Shown in pieces: positions 45,290 to 55,347 of a DNA stretch of 64,000 nt. A model generated the notes under the pieces. It was not told the origin of the DNA, searched no databases, and was given only the letters and a program-made list of their open reading frames with translations. Positions within the stretch are counted from its first letter, which is position 1. Each line of letters starts with the position of its first letter. A program made the translations under genes and the position numbers. The stretch lies in contig NZ_NVQE01000013.1 in assembly GCF_002591975.1 (NCBI RefSeq), forward strand, positions 1 to 64,000, in the 5' to 3' direction. Source of the stretch: Mycobacterium neglectum (GTDB lineage: Bacteria; Actinomycetota; Actinomycetes; Mycobacteriales; Mycobacteriaceae).

Positions 45290-46556
45290 TGATCTGTACC
45301 CGTGTCGTAGGTCCACTGTTATGAGAGTCGAGGGAAGAGTGATCAGCAGGAGGTCACATGCCCCGTCAGTACTCTTCGTCAGTGCGCCGGCAAATCGTTG
45401 CACGGCTGCGATCGGGTGAGCCGGTGGCCGCCGTTGCGGTCGAGACCGGGATTTGTCAGGCGACCCTGTTCCGATGGAAACATCAAGCCTTGGTCGACGC
45501 GGGAGTCATCGAGGGCACCCCGAGCGTGGAGGCCGACGAACTCGCCGCGGCGCACAAGCGCATCAGGCAGCTCGAGGCTGAGCTGACCTTGACCCGCGAT
45601 GCGTGCGAATTGTTCGATGAGCAGGCGGTGGTGCCCCCAAAACGCCGACGCGCGATCGCTGAAGGGCTGATCGCGCGAGGACACTCAGCTCGCTCTGCCT
45701 GTCGGATAACAGGATTGGCGCGGTCCTTGCTGCAATATCACCGGCGCCGCCCGGTTCCGGACCGTGAGGTGCGCCGGCTGATTGTGGCCGACACGATCAC
45801 CGAGATCCACCTACGTTCTCGCGGCACCTACGGGCGCAAAAGGGTCCGCGCCGCGCTGCTCGCTGACTACGAGATGAACGTCAACCACAAGCTGGTCAAC
45901 TCGATAATGTCCGAACGCGATCTGTATGGGCTGCCCCGCCAAGGGCGGCGAAAACCGAATCTGATCGGAGTTGACACCCCTGTTGACCTGGTGAATCGGC
46001 GCTTCAACGCCGAGATGCCCAACCAACTGTGGTGCACCGACATCACCGAGCACCCCGCTCGTGATGGCAAGGTGTACTGCTGTGCGATCCTGGACTGCTT
46101 CTCGCGCATGATCGTGGCCCGCACGTTCGCGACGTCGGCTGATACCGCACTGGTCAACAACGCAGTTAACATGGCTGTCGCCAACAGGAACCGTTGGGGC
46201 CCAACGATTCTACATGCCGATCACGGTACCCAATTCACTTCGTGGAGTTTCGGGGAGAACATGCAGCGATGGGGCTTACTCGGCTCGTTCGGGACCGTGG
46301 GTGACTGCTTCGATAACGCCGCGATGGAGTCATTCTGGGCCAGGCTGCAGGTCGAGTTGCTCAACACCCGCATATGGGCAACAACCATCGAATTGGCCGC
46401 CGCCATGGCCGATTACATCGACAACTTCTACAACGTCGAACGCCGACACAGCTACCTCGGTAACATCAGCCCTGCAGAGTTCGAAACGCTCTGGACGTCC
46501 ACCTATTCGATCCCTCTACTCGCATGATCACGGCTCGAAACGGCGGGTACAGATCA
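45290..46556 (+). mobile_element. IS3-family insertion sequence, complete
   Basis: 1267 bp bounded by perfect 13-bp inverted repeats TGATCTGTACCCG (45290-45302) and CGGGTACAGATCA (46544-46556). A direct GCT duplication flanks it at 45287-45289 and 46557-46559, the 3 bp usual for IS3. It carries one intact transposase gene. Ends, duplication and gene are all intact, so the insertion is recent and possibly still active. Confidence 0.95.
45358..46527 (+). CDS. IS3-family transposase, single reading frame
   Basis: 389 residues. The N-terminal HTH (about 5-45) and a coiled region (about 60-80) are followed by HTH_21-like and rve integrase segments. The DDE triad is visible as WCTDITEH, HADHGTQFTS and ESFWARLQVELL. 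Most IS3 elements use a programmed frameshift between orfA and orfB; here the two parts are fused in one frame, which is the unusual point. The ATG at 45358 lies 68 bp from the left end. Confidence 0.93.
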   Translation: MPRQYSSSVRRQIVARLRSGEPVAAVAVETGICQATLFRWKHQALVDAGVIEGTPSVEADELAAAHKRIRQLEAELTLTRDACELFDEQAVVPPKRRRAIAEGLIARGHSARSACRITGLARSLLQYHRRRPVPDREVRRLIVADTITEIHLRSRGTYGRKRVRAALLADYEMNVNHKLVNSIMSERDLYGLPRQGRRKPNLIGVDTPVDLVNRRFNAEMPNQLWCTDITEHPARDGKVYCCAILDCFSRMIVARTFATSADTALVNNAVNMAVANRNRWGPTILHADHGTQFTSWSFGENMQRWGLLGSFGTVGDCFDNAAMESFWARLQVELLNTRIWATTIELAAAMADYIDNFYNVERRHSYLGNISPAEFETLWTSTYSIPLLA

Positions 46557-46581
46557 GCTTCTTCTGAGAGTCAACAATCAC
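46557..46581 (-). pseudogene. First codons of the IS-split reductase gene
   Basis: Removing the IS and one GCT copy joins this segment to 45289 and restores GTG ATT GTT GAC TCT CAG AAG in frame with the body at 44223-45289, giving about 362 residues. A GAAAGG ribosome-binding-like sequence lies upstream, overlapping the stop of the HTH gene at 46592-46594. Confidence 0.85.
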
Positions 46582-46591
46582 GCGGTATCCA

Positions 46592-47182
46592 TTACCTTTC
46601 AATCGCCCCCCGCCCAGACCCTAGCCGCCGGGCGAACCGACGGTGCAGAAGCTGCCTCGGAACACCGAGCAGGGTGCCGATTTCGCCCCACGAGAGCCCG
46701 CAGTGGCGGGCTGAACGAATCGCCTCGGCGTAGCGCGTCTGTGCGCGGGCGAGGTCATCGCGTGCCTGGCCAAGTTCACGCACGCTCGCACCGGAGAGCA
46801 TGTCGTTGAGCACTGGGTCGGGCTCGGTGTAATCCGGCCTGTCGGGCTCATCGCCTCCAAACTCGTCGACCACCCGCTGGCGGGCGGCCGCCAACTCCGG
46901 ATCATCGAACCACCACGGCTTCGGCCCGACCCCACCCCAGACACGACCGGACTCAGCGCCGTCATCAATTGATGACGCGGTTTCGTCGCATACCGCCGCC
47001 TCCGGCTGGTCAGACACGGGCGCATCGGGCTCATCGCCTCCAAACTCGTCGACCACCCGCTGGCGGGCGGCCGCCAACTCCGGATCATCGAACCACCACG
47101 GCTTCGGCCCGACCCCACCCCAGACACGACCCGACTCAGCGCCGTCATCAATTGATGACGCGGTTTCGTCCTCACTGTCCAT
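46592..47182 (-). CDS. HTH-type protein with internally duplicated N-terminus
   Basis: 196 residues. Residues 5-53 and 66-114 are the same 49-residue sequence (key pattern DETASSIDDGAESGRVWGGV and WWFDDPELAAARQRVVDEFG). The C-terminal about 65 residues (RYAEAIRSARHCGLSWGEIG, TLLGVPRQLLHRRFARRLG) look like an HTH of sigma-70 region 4 or AsnC type and probably bind DNA. It ends 10 nt before the original start of the IS-split reductase, so the two formed an operon. Confidence 0.8.
   Translation of the reverse strand: MDSEDETASSIDDGAESGRVWGGVGPKPWWFDDPELAAARQRVVDEFGGDEPDAPVSDQPEAAVCDETASSIDDGAESGRVWGGVGPKPWWFDDPELAAARQRVVDEFGGDEPDRPDYTEPDPVLNDMLSGASVRELGQARDDLARAQTRYAEAIRSARHCGLSWGEIGTLLGVPRQLLHRRFARRLGSGRGAIER
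46842..47170. repeat. 146-bp direct duplication, 183 bp apart
   Basis: 46842-46987 and 47025-47170 are identical except for one base (position 46950 region, GACCGG versus GACCCG). The spacing is a multiple of three, so the protein frame is kept and the HTH protein gains 61 residues. The near identity implies a very recent event. Confidence 0.95.
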
Positions 47183-47256
47183 GCGGGAGAGCGTGCCTGG
47201 CCCCTATGACAACCGACGCCAGGAATGTTTACCGCTTCTGCGGCATTATCCACGCC

Positions 47257-48018
47257 ATGACATCAGCAAGCGGAAGCGTCAAACCACTCGCAGGACGACG
47301 GGCACTGGTCACCGGCGCGTCGCGCGGAATCGGGGCGGAGATCGTGCGGCGATTGGCTGCTGACGGTGCCGCAGTCGCATTCACCTACGGCGCGTCCACG
47401 GTCGAGGCCGAGAAACTCGTCGCCGAGGTCGCCGCCGACGGTGCGACGGTCGTGGCGATCCAGGCCGACGCCGCCGACCCCGAACAGGTGACCCGGTCGG
47501 TCGAGGAGACCGTCGCCAAGCTCGGCGGGCTCGACATCCTGGTCAACAATGCGGGCATCGCAATTCTGGGCGACGCAGCGACATTCGCACCCGAGCAATT
47601 CGAGAAGATGGTCGCGGTCAACATCCGCGGGGTGTTCGTCGCGATCCAGGCCGCACTCGCACATCTCGGCGAGGGCGGACGCATCATCAACATCGGCAGC
47701 GTCAACGCCGACAAGGTTCCGGGTCCCGGACTCGCGGTGTACGCGATGACGAAAGCGGCCGTCGCGGGATTGACCCGTGGCCTGGCCCGCGACCTCGGGC
47801 CCAGCGGGATCACGGTCAACAACATTCAGCCCGGCCCCATCAACACCGACATGAACCCCGACCAAGGCGAATTCGCCGAAATGGCAAAGAAAGTCATGGC
47901 CGGCGGACGGTATGGGCAGCCGAGCGACATCGCGGGCGTGGTCAGCTATCTGGCGGGCCCGGATACCGGATACATCACCGGTGCCCACTGGAACGTCGAC
48001 GGCGGGTTCACCGTCTAG
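47257..48018 (+). CDS. Short-chain dehydrogenase (FabG-like)
   Basis: 253 residues starting MTSASGSVKPLAGRRALVTG. TGASRGIGAEIVR, NNAGIAI and YAMTKAAVAG give cofactor site and catalytic Tyr-Lys; the end GAHWNVDGGF is FabG-like. Substrate unknown. I chose the ATG at 47257, but an in-frame ATG at 47206 and a longer frame are open and no ribosome binding site decides between them. Confidence 0.85.
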   Translation: MTSASGSVKPLAGRRALVTGASRGIGAEIVRRLAADGAAVAFTYGASTVEAEKLVAEVAADGATVVAIQADAADPEQVTRSVEETVAKLGGLDILVNNAGIAILGDAATFAPEQFEKMVAVNIRGVFVAIQAALAHLGEGGRIINIGSVNADKVPGPGLAVYAMTKAAVAGLTRGLARDLGPSGITVNNIQPGPINTDMNPDQGEFAEMAKKVMAGGRYGQPSDIAGVVSYLAGPDTGYITGAHWNVDGGFTV

Positions 48019-48021
48019 CCG

Positions 48022-48840
48022 CTAGGTCCGGCCCCGACCGCCCGACCAACCAGTGTGCTCGCTGTAGGCAGAGCGGGGACCCCTCGCGCGGCCATTGTTT
48101 TGGATGGCGTCGCTGAGCTGTTTGATCTCCGCGCGCAGGTCCTCGATCTGCGCCGAGGTCGCGGCTTGATTCGCCTCATCTTCTTCGGCCACCCGCTGCA
48201 CGATCCACGATGCCAGCGTCGCGGTGACGACACCAAGCAGGCTGATGCCGCCGATCATGAGCAGAGCCGCAATCACTCGACCCGTGACGGTGACGGGCGA
48301 CAGATCGCCATATCCGACCGTGGTGACGGTAGTAATCGCCCACCACACCGCCTGGCCCAGCGAGGTGATATCGGATCGCGGATCCTGCCGTTCAGCCTCG
48401 AGGACCGCCAGCGACGCTACGTAGATCAGCAGGATCGCACTAGACGCCGTGTAGATGATGACGCGGCCGCGAATGGCATCTCCGACCGCTCGTTGCAGCA
48501 CCTTGAAGAGCACGACCAGTCGCAACAGACGTAGGGGCCGCAGGAACGGAAGCACAACGATCGCCAGGTCGACGAGGTGTCCGAAAAACCACCGGACGCG
48601 TTGCTTTGCCAGACACAGGCGGACCAGGTAGTCGACGACGAACGCCAGATACAACCCAGCGTTGACCGAATCGAGCAATCGATTTACGTGTTCGGGCGGA
48701 CGGGCCAGCACCTGGACCGAGTACACCGCCAGGAAGACCACGGCAATGCCGGCCAGAGGCCACTCGGCGCGATGCTCCCACCGATCCAGCCGGCGGTTGG
48801 GTACGTGGTAAGAGGGATCGGCGGGATGGGGCGGCATCAC
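48022..48840 (-). CDS. Voltage-gated-type potassium channel
   Basis: 272 residues, several membrane helices (about 30-45, 60-75, 90-105, 125-145, 190-215) and the K+ selectivity filter TTVTTVGYGDLSPVT. Four chains would form a K+ pore in the inner membrane. A coiled stretch near the C-terminus (QRVAEEDEANQAATSAQIED) may support assembly. The start could be the GTG at 48840 or the ATG at 48837. Confidence 0.9.
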   Translation of the reverse strand: MMPPHPADPSYHVPNRRLDRWEHRAEWPLAGIAVVFLAVYSVQVLARPPEHVNRLLDSVNAGLYLAFVVDYLVRLCLAKQRVRWFFGHLVDLAIVVLPFLRPLRLLRLVVLFKVLQRAVGDAIRGRVIIYTASSAILLIYVASLAVLEAERQDPRSDITSLGQAVWWAITTVTTVGYGDLSPVTVTGRVIAALLMIGGISLLGVVTATLASWIVQRVAEEDEANQAATSAQIEDLRAEIKQLSDAIQNNGRARGPRSAYSEHTGWSGGRGRT

Positions 48841-48894
48841 CGCTTCCCATACCCGCCCGGGCCGGCGAGCTAACTTGGCCGACCTCGTGGCAAC

Positions 48895-49440
48895 TCAGAA
48901 GCAGCGGCGCAGACCGCCCGGCTCGCATTGCAGCGGGTACTGAGTGACGGGAATCGCCAGCGGCCGGTTGAACTTCATGGTGAGGGGAGCAACGACCATC
49001 GCGGGTGCGTCGCCGCACTCGTCGCCGTGCAGAACCTTCATCTGGCCGGTCAACGAATAACCGTCGAATCGGAAGATCATCTGTTGAGGGGCTGTGCTGC
49101 CGTCGGGACAGGTGCGCTTGGCGTCGTTGTAGACGAATTGCCACTGACCGTCAGTCATGCGCGCGTCACGGCCGGCCAAATTGGATGGCCCCACCTTCAG
49201 AATGCACGCGACCGGTGTCAACAGCGGGTCGCGTAGATCTCCGACGGTGGGCACGCAGATCGGCCAGATCTCCCATGTGCTCTGAGCCTGCCCGTCGATG
49301 TTGACGTCATAAACGCCTTCCGGCGTCCCCGGCGCCCTGGCGGCCGGGCCCTGCGCATGACTGGGTCCGGAGAGGCCGAACACGGTGGCAATCCCGAGGA
49401 GGGCCAGTACCAGCCCTTTGAAGAACCTCACGATATGCAC
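48895..49440 (-). CDS. Secreted protein of unknown function
   Basis: 181 residues, signal peptide FFKGLVLALLGIATVFGLSG with cleavage after SHA (about residue 29). Six cysteines in the mature part (PICVPT, VACILK, RTCPDG, DECGDA, QCEPGG, RRCF) could form three disulfides. No family named. The start may be the GTG at 49440 or that at 49431, which has AGGGG 9 nt upstream. Confidence 0.78.
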   Translation of the reverse strand: MHIVRFFKGLVLALLGIATVFGLSGPSHAQGPAARAPGTPEGVYDVNIDGQAQSTWEIWPICVPTVGDLRDPLLTPVACILKVGPSNLAGRDARMTDGQWQFVYNDAKRTCPDGSTAPQQMIFRFDGYSLTGQMKVLHGDECGDAPAMVVAPLTMKFNRPLAIPVTQYPLQCEPGGLRRCF

Positions 49441-49564
49441 CCCTTCACCTGGCAGCAGACGTCGAATCCCGTGCAGTATTCCAGTGCGCAGGCGAGTGCG
49501 TCACCCCTTTGACCACGCCCGGCGTTTCAAGCACCACGGACAGCGGGTAGAGGCGTTCGGGGTG

Positions 49565-51093
<1,529 letters not shown>

Positions 51094-51097
<4 letters not shown>

Positions 51098-52062
51098 CCC
51101 GGTTGGTGACTCACCCGATCGCGCGCTTCTTGGCGCGCAGGCTGGCTTACTCGGCGGTCGTCCTGATCGGTGTGCTCATCGTGGTGTTCGCTTTGGTGCA
51201 CCTTGTGCCGGGTGATCCCGTACGCATCGCGTTGGGTACGCGCTACACCCCGCAGGCGTACGACGCATTGCGGTCGGCAAGTGGGCTCGACAAGCCGATC
51301 GTCGAACAGTTCTTCAGCTATATCGGTTCGGCGCTGACCGGCGATCTCGGCGTCAGTTTCCGTAACGGCGATCCGGTCACGGTGATCCTGCTGGAGCGAC
51401 TGCCCGCAACGGTGTCGCTGGCCGTGGTCGGCATCGTCATCGCCCTGCTGATCGCTCTGCCTGCGGGCATCTGGTCGGCGCTGCACGAGGGCCGGGTCAG
51501 CGACGCGATCATCCGGGTCGCCAGCCAGTTCGGGGTGTCGGTGCCGGACTTCTGGATGGGCATCCTGCTGATCGCATTGTTTTCGACGACGCTCGGCTGG
51601 CTTCCGACGTCGGGATATCAACCCTTGCTGGACAATCCGGGTGGATGGCTACGCCACATCGTGTTGCCCGCGTTGACGGTGGGCCTGGTCGCGGGGGCGA
51701 TCATGACGCGGTATGTGCGCTCGGCGGTGCTGGAGGTCGCCTCGATGGGGTACGTGCGCACCGCCCGTTCGAAGGGACTGTCACCGCGAGTGGTGACGTT
51801 CCGCCACACCGTGCGCAACGCGTTGATCCCGGTGCTGACCATCACCGGCATCCAACTGGCGACGATCCTGGGCGGCGTCATCGTGGTCGAGGTGGTGTTC
51901 GCGTGGCCGGGTCTTGGCCGCCTTGTCTACAACGCAGTGGCCGCAAGGGATTACGCGGTGATCCAGGGCGCGGTGCTGCTCATCGCCGCACTGTTCCTCC
52001 TCATCAACCTGATCGTGGATGCGCTGTACGCCGTCGTCGACCCGAGGATCCGGCTGTCATGA
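51094..52062 (+). CDS. ABC transporter permease, DppB/OppB type
   Basis: 322 residues with six predicted helices, starting at the GTG that overlaps the previous stop. The N-terminal FALVHLVPGDPVRIALG and the loop VRTARSKGLSPRVVTFRHTV, which contacts the ATPase (EAA-type region), are typical of BPD_transp_1. Forms the membrane channel with the next gene. Confidence 0.95.
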
Positions 52063-52937
52063 CCACCGCCGATACGAACGCCCGGGTGTCCTCGTGGCGT
52101 CTGCTGCTGGGGAATCCGGTCACGGCGGTCAGCGGAGGGATCCTGGTCGTCGTCACGATCGTCGCGCTGACCGCGAATTGGATCGCGCCGTTTGGGGTGA
52201 ACGACGTCAACGTGCCCGACGCGCTGCAGGGCCCCAGCGGCGCACACTGGTTCGGCACCGATGAGTTGGGCCGCGACGTGTTCTCCCGCGTGCTGGTCGC
52301 GACGCAGGCATCGCTTCGGGTGGCTGTCATCAGCGTGGCGTTCGCCGTCGTCGTCGGCGTGACGATCGGAGTGGTCTCCGGTTATCGCGGCGGGTGGCTG
52401 GACACGGTCTTCATGCGGGTCGTCGATGTCATGTTCGCGTTCCCCGTGCTCCTGCTCGCGCTCGCAGTGGTCGCCATCCTCGGACCCGGTATGACGACGA
52501 CGATCCTCGCGATCGGCATCGTCTACACGCCGATCTTCGCCCGCGTCGCACGCGCGAGCACGCTGAGTGTGCGTGTCGAGCCGTATGTTTCGGTGTCACG
52601 CAGCATGGGCACCGGCCACCTTTACATCCTCGGCCGGCACATCGTGCCGAACATCGCAGGGCCGCTGGTGGTGCAGACCTCGCTGTCGCTGGCCTTCGCG
52701 ATCCTGGCCGAAGCGGCGCTGTCGTTCCTCGGGCTGGGCATTCAGCCGCCGCAGCCATCGCTGGGCCGGATGATCTTCGACTCCCAGGGCTTCGTCACGA
52801 TGGCGTGGTGGATGGCGGTGTTCCCCGGCGCCGCGATCTTCGTGACCGTGCTCGCGTTCAACCTGTTGGGCGACGGACTACGTGACGTGCTGGATCCCAA
52901 GCAGCGCACGATGATCGAGGCGCGGAGACAACGGTGA
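52059..52937 (+). CDS. ABC transporter permease, DppC/OppC type
   Basis: 292 residues starting MTTADTNARVSSWRLLLGNP. The sequence HWFGTDELGRDVFSRVLVAT is the DppC signature, and YVSVSRSMGTGHLYILGRHI is the ATPase-contact loop. It overlaps both neighbours by 4 bp (ATGA, GTGA), so translation is coupled. Confidence 0.95.
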   Translation: MTTADTNARVSSWRLLLGNPVTAVSGGILVVVTIVALTANWIAPFGVNDVNVPDALQGPSGAHWFGTDELGRDVFSRVLVATQASLRVAVISVAFAVVVGVTIGVVSGYRGGWLDTVFMRVVDVMFAFPVLLLALAVVAILGPGMTTTILAIGIVYTPIFARVARASTLSVRVEPYVSVSRSMGTGHLYILGRHIVPNIAGPLVVQTSLSLAFAILAEAALSFLGLGIQPPQPSLGRMIFDSQGFVTMAWWMAVFPGAAIFVTVLAFNLLGDGLRDVLDPKQRTMIEARRQR

Positions 52938-54541
52938 GCGATCCCACCCTGAGTGTGCGCGATCTGCGGGTACGCATCGGTAAACGCGAGATCGTGCAGG
53001 GCATCTCGTTCGACGTGGCACCGGAACAGACGCTGGGCATCGTGGGCGAGTCGGGATCCGGCAAGTCGATGACGGTGCTGGCAGCCACCGGCCTGCTGGA
53101 TGCCCCGGGCGCCTCGGTTGCAGGCACCAGCACTCTTTCCGGCGGCGTTCAACTCGTCGGCGCGTCGGGCCGACTCCTGCGCAGCGTGCACGGCGGCCGG
53201 ATCGGGTTCGTCTTCCAGGATCCGGGAACATCGCTCAATCCACTGCTGACCCTCGATCGACAAATCACCGAATCCCTTGAGACGCATCGTCATATGACAC
53301 GCAGGCAGGCGCGGAGCCGGGCGCTGGAGTTGTTGCAGGCGGTCGGGCTACCGGATGCGGCGACGCGTCTGCACGCATACCCCCATCAGCTGTCCGGCGG
53401 GCAGAAGCAGCGCGTGATGATCGCCATCGCGATGGCGTGCGACCCAGAGCTGTTGGTCGCCGACGAGCCGACCACGGCGCTGGACGTGACGACCCAGGCG
53501 CAGATCATCGAGCTGGTCTCAGATCTGCAGCGCGACTTCGGCACCGCGGTGGTATGGATCAGCCACGACCTCGGCGTCATCGGCCAGGTCGCAGACGACG
53601 TGACGGTGCTGCAGCGCGGTGACGCCGTGGAGCAGGCGCCCGTCGTCGATGTCTTCGATCGCCCGCAGCACGCCTACACCCGCGAACTGTTGACGGCTCG
53701 TCCGCTCGTGGGTGCCACCGGTCCCCCGGCGCCCGGGGCCGACGCCGAGACTCTGCTCGACGTCGACGGCCTCGATGTGCGGTTCGACGTGAACACCCCG
53801 GTCGGCAAGACGGTCGTGCACGCCGTCAAGAATCTGTCGTTTCGGATCAGGCGTGGCACCACGCTCGGCCTCGTCGGCGAGTCGGGGTCGGGCAAGTCGA
53901 CAGTGGCCGCCGCTCTCACCGGCCTCGTCAAACCCGACGCCGGCGCCGCGACCTTGGGGACCTCCGACGTCATCGGTGTGCGCGGGTCCGCGGAGAAGAT
54001 CCTGCGCAGGCGAATCAGCCTGGTGTTCCAGGATCCGTTCTCCACCCTCAATCCCCGCGCTCGAATCGGCGCGGCCATCGACGAACCGTTGCGCGTGCAT
54101 CGGGTGGTGGACGGTAAGGGCGCCCGCAGGGCACGGGTCGACGAGCTGCTCGAACTCGTCGGTCTGCCAACGTCGTTCGCGTCCCGGTACCCGCATGAGC
54201 TGTCCGGCGGTGAGCGCCAGCGGGTCAGCATCGCGCGGGCCCTGGCGGGAGAGCCCGAGCTGCTGATCCTCGACGAAGCGACTGCGTCGTTGGATGTTTC
54301 GGTGCAGGCGCGGGTGCTCGACCTGCTCGCGACGCTGCAGCGCGACATGGGGTTGACGTATCTGTTCATCGCGCACGACCTCGCCGTCGTGCAGCAGGTG
54401 AGCCACGACGTGCTGGTCATGCGCGACGGCGAGGCGGTCGAATACCGGCCCGCAGCGGAGTTGTTCGCCGCACCACGGGACGAGTACACGCGCGCACTGC
54501 TGGCCGCCGTTCCGCCGGAGCGACCACGGGTCTCGACGTAG
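52934..54541 (+). CDS. Fused double-domain ABC ATPase, DppD/DppF type
   Basis: 535 residues with two complete ABC domains. First: Walker A GESGSGKSM (about 38-46), signature LSGGQKQR, Walker B LLVADEPTT. Second: Walker A GESGSGKST (about 315-323), LSGGERQR, LLILDEATA. The fusion supplies both nucleotide-binding sites from one chain, as in mycobacterial DppD and OppD. It energises the peptide-type importer encoded upstream. Confidence 0.95.
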   Translation: MSDPTLSVRDLRVRIGKREIVQGISFDVAPEQTLGIVGESGSGKSMTVLAATGLLDAPGASVAGTSTLSGGVQLVGASGRLLRSVHGGRIGFVFQDPGTSLNPLLTLDRQITESLETHRHMTRRQARSRALELLQAVGLPDAATRLHAYPHQLSGGQKQRVMIAIAMACDPELLVADEPTTALDVTTQAQIIELVSDLQRDFGTAVVWISHDLGVIGQVADDVTVLQRGDAVEQAPVVDVFDRPQHAYTRELLTARPLVGATGPPAPGADAETLLDVDGLDVRFDVNTPVGKTVVHAVKNLSFRIRRGTTLGLVGESGSGKSTVAAALTGLVKPDAGAATLGTSDVIGVRGSAEKILRRRISLVFQDPFSTLNPRARIGAAIDEPLRVHRVVDGKGARRARVDELLELVGLPTSFASRYPHELSGGERQRVSIARALAGEPELLILDEATASLDVSVQARVLDLLATLQRDMGLTYLFIAHDLAVVQQVSHDVLVMRDGEAVEYRPAAELFAAPRDEYTRALLAAVPPERPRVST

Positions 54542-54573
54542 GCGCTCAACGCGCCGCATGAGAAGGTGTCGCC

Positions 54574-55314
54574 ATGACTCAGCTCAGCGGCAAGGTCGCA
54601 TTGATCACCGGCGCATCGTCAGGATTGGGCGCCCACGTGGCGCAGGTCTTCGCCGACCGTGGTGCGAAAGTTTTCGGAATCGCCCGCAGGGCCGACGAGC
54701 TGGCGGCGGTGTTCGAGACGGTGCCCGACGGCAAGTACGCGTCGGTGGACATCAGTACGTCCGAGGCGTGCCGTGATGCCGTGGCCCACACCGTCGAGGC
54801 GTTCGGCCGGCTCGACGTGCTGGTGAACGTCGCAGGCTTTCACCAGATGCGTCATACGACGTCGATGACCGACGAGGAGTGGGATCGCGATCTCGCGGTG
54901 AACCTCAACGGGCCGTTCTACCTCTGCCGCGCCGCGCTGCCCCATCTCCTGGAGAGCAGCGGCAACATCGTCAACGTCACGTCCATCGCGGGTGTGGAAG
55001 GCGAGGTCTATTCCGCCGGCTACTGCGCCGCCAAGCACGGGCTGGTCGGACTGACCCGCGCGCTGGCGGTCGAGTACACCAAGGAGAAGATCCGGGTCAA
55101 CGCCATCTGCCCGGGTGGCATGCCGACCCCGCAGGCCACCGAGTTCACCGCACCCGAGAATGCCGACTGGGATCTGATCATGCGTATCGCATCCCCGCGC
55201 GGATTCATGGAGCCAGACGACGTCGCCAAGGCGATCGCGTTCCTTGCCAGCGACGACGCTGCCGCGATCCACGGTGCGGTGTACCGCGTGGACAACGGCA
55301 AGGGGGCTGGCTGA
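54574..55314 (+). CDS. Short-chain dehydrogenase/reductase
   Basis: 246 residues. TGASSGLGAHVAQVF, NVAGFHQ and YCAAKHGLVGLTRAL give the cofactor site and the catalytic Tyr-Lys. It starts 32 bp after the transporter ATPase in the same direction and might act on an imported compound, which is speculation. Its stop lies within a perfect palindrome. Confidence 0.9.
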   Translation: MTQLSGKVALITGASSGLGAHVAQVFADRGAKVFGIARRADELAAVFETVPDGKYASVDISTSEACRDAVAHTVEAFGRLDVLVNVAGFHQMRHTTSMTDEEWDRDLAVNLNGPFYLCRAALPHLLESSGNIVNVTSIAGVEGEVYSAGYCAAKHGLVGLTRALAVEYTKEKIRVNAICPGGMPTPQATEFTAPENADWDLIMRIASPRGFMEPDDVAKAIAFLASDDAAAIHGAVYRVDNGKGAG

Positions 55315-55339
55315 CCCGGCGCCGCGGCGCCGGGTCAGC
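55310..55339. terminator. Perfect 30-bp palindrome, bidirectional terminator candidate
   Basis: Arm GCTGACCCGGCGCCG (55310-55324) is followed directly by its exact reverse complement (55325-55339) without spacer. It overlaps the SDR stop and lies 8 bp from the stop of the convergent gene, consistent with termination from both sides. Confidence 0.75.
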
Positions 55340-55347
55340 GAGCGGAC

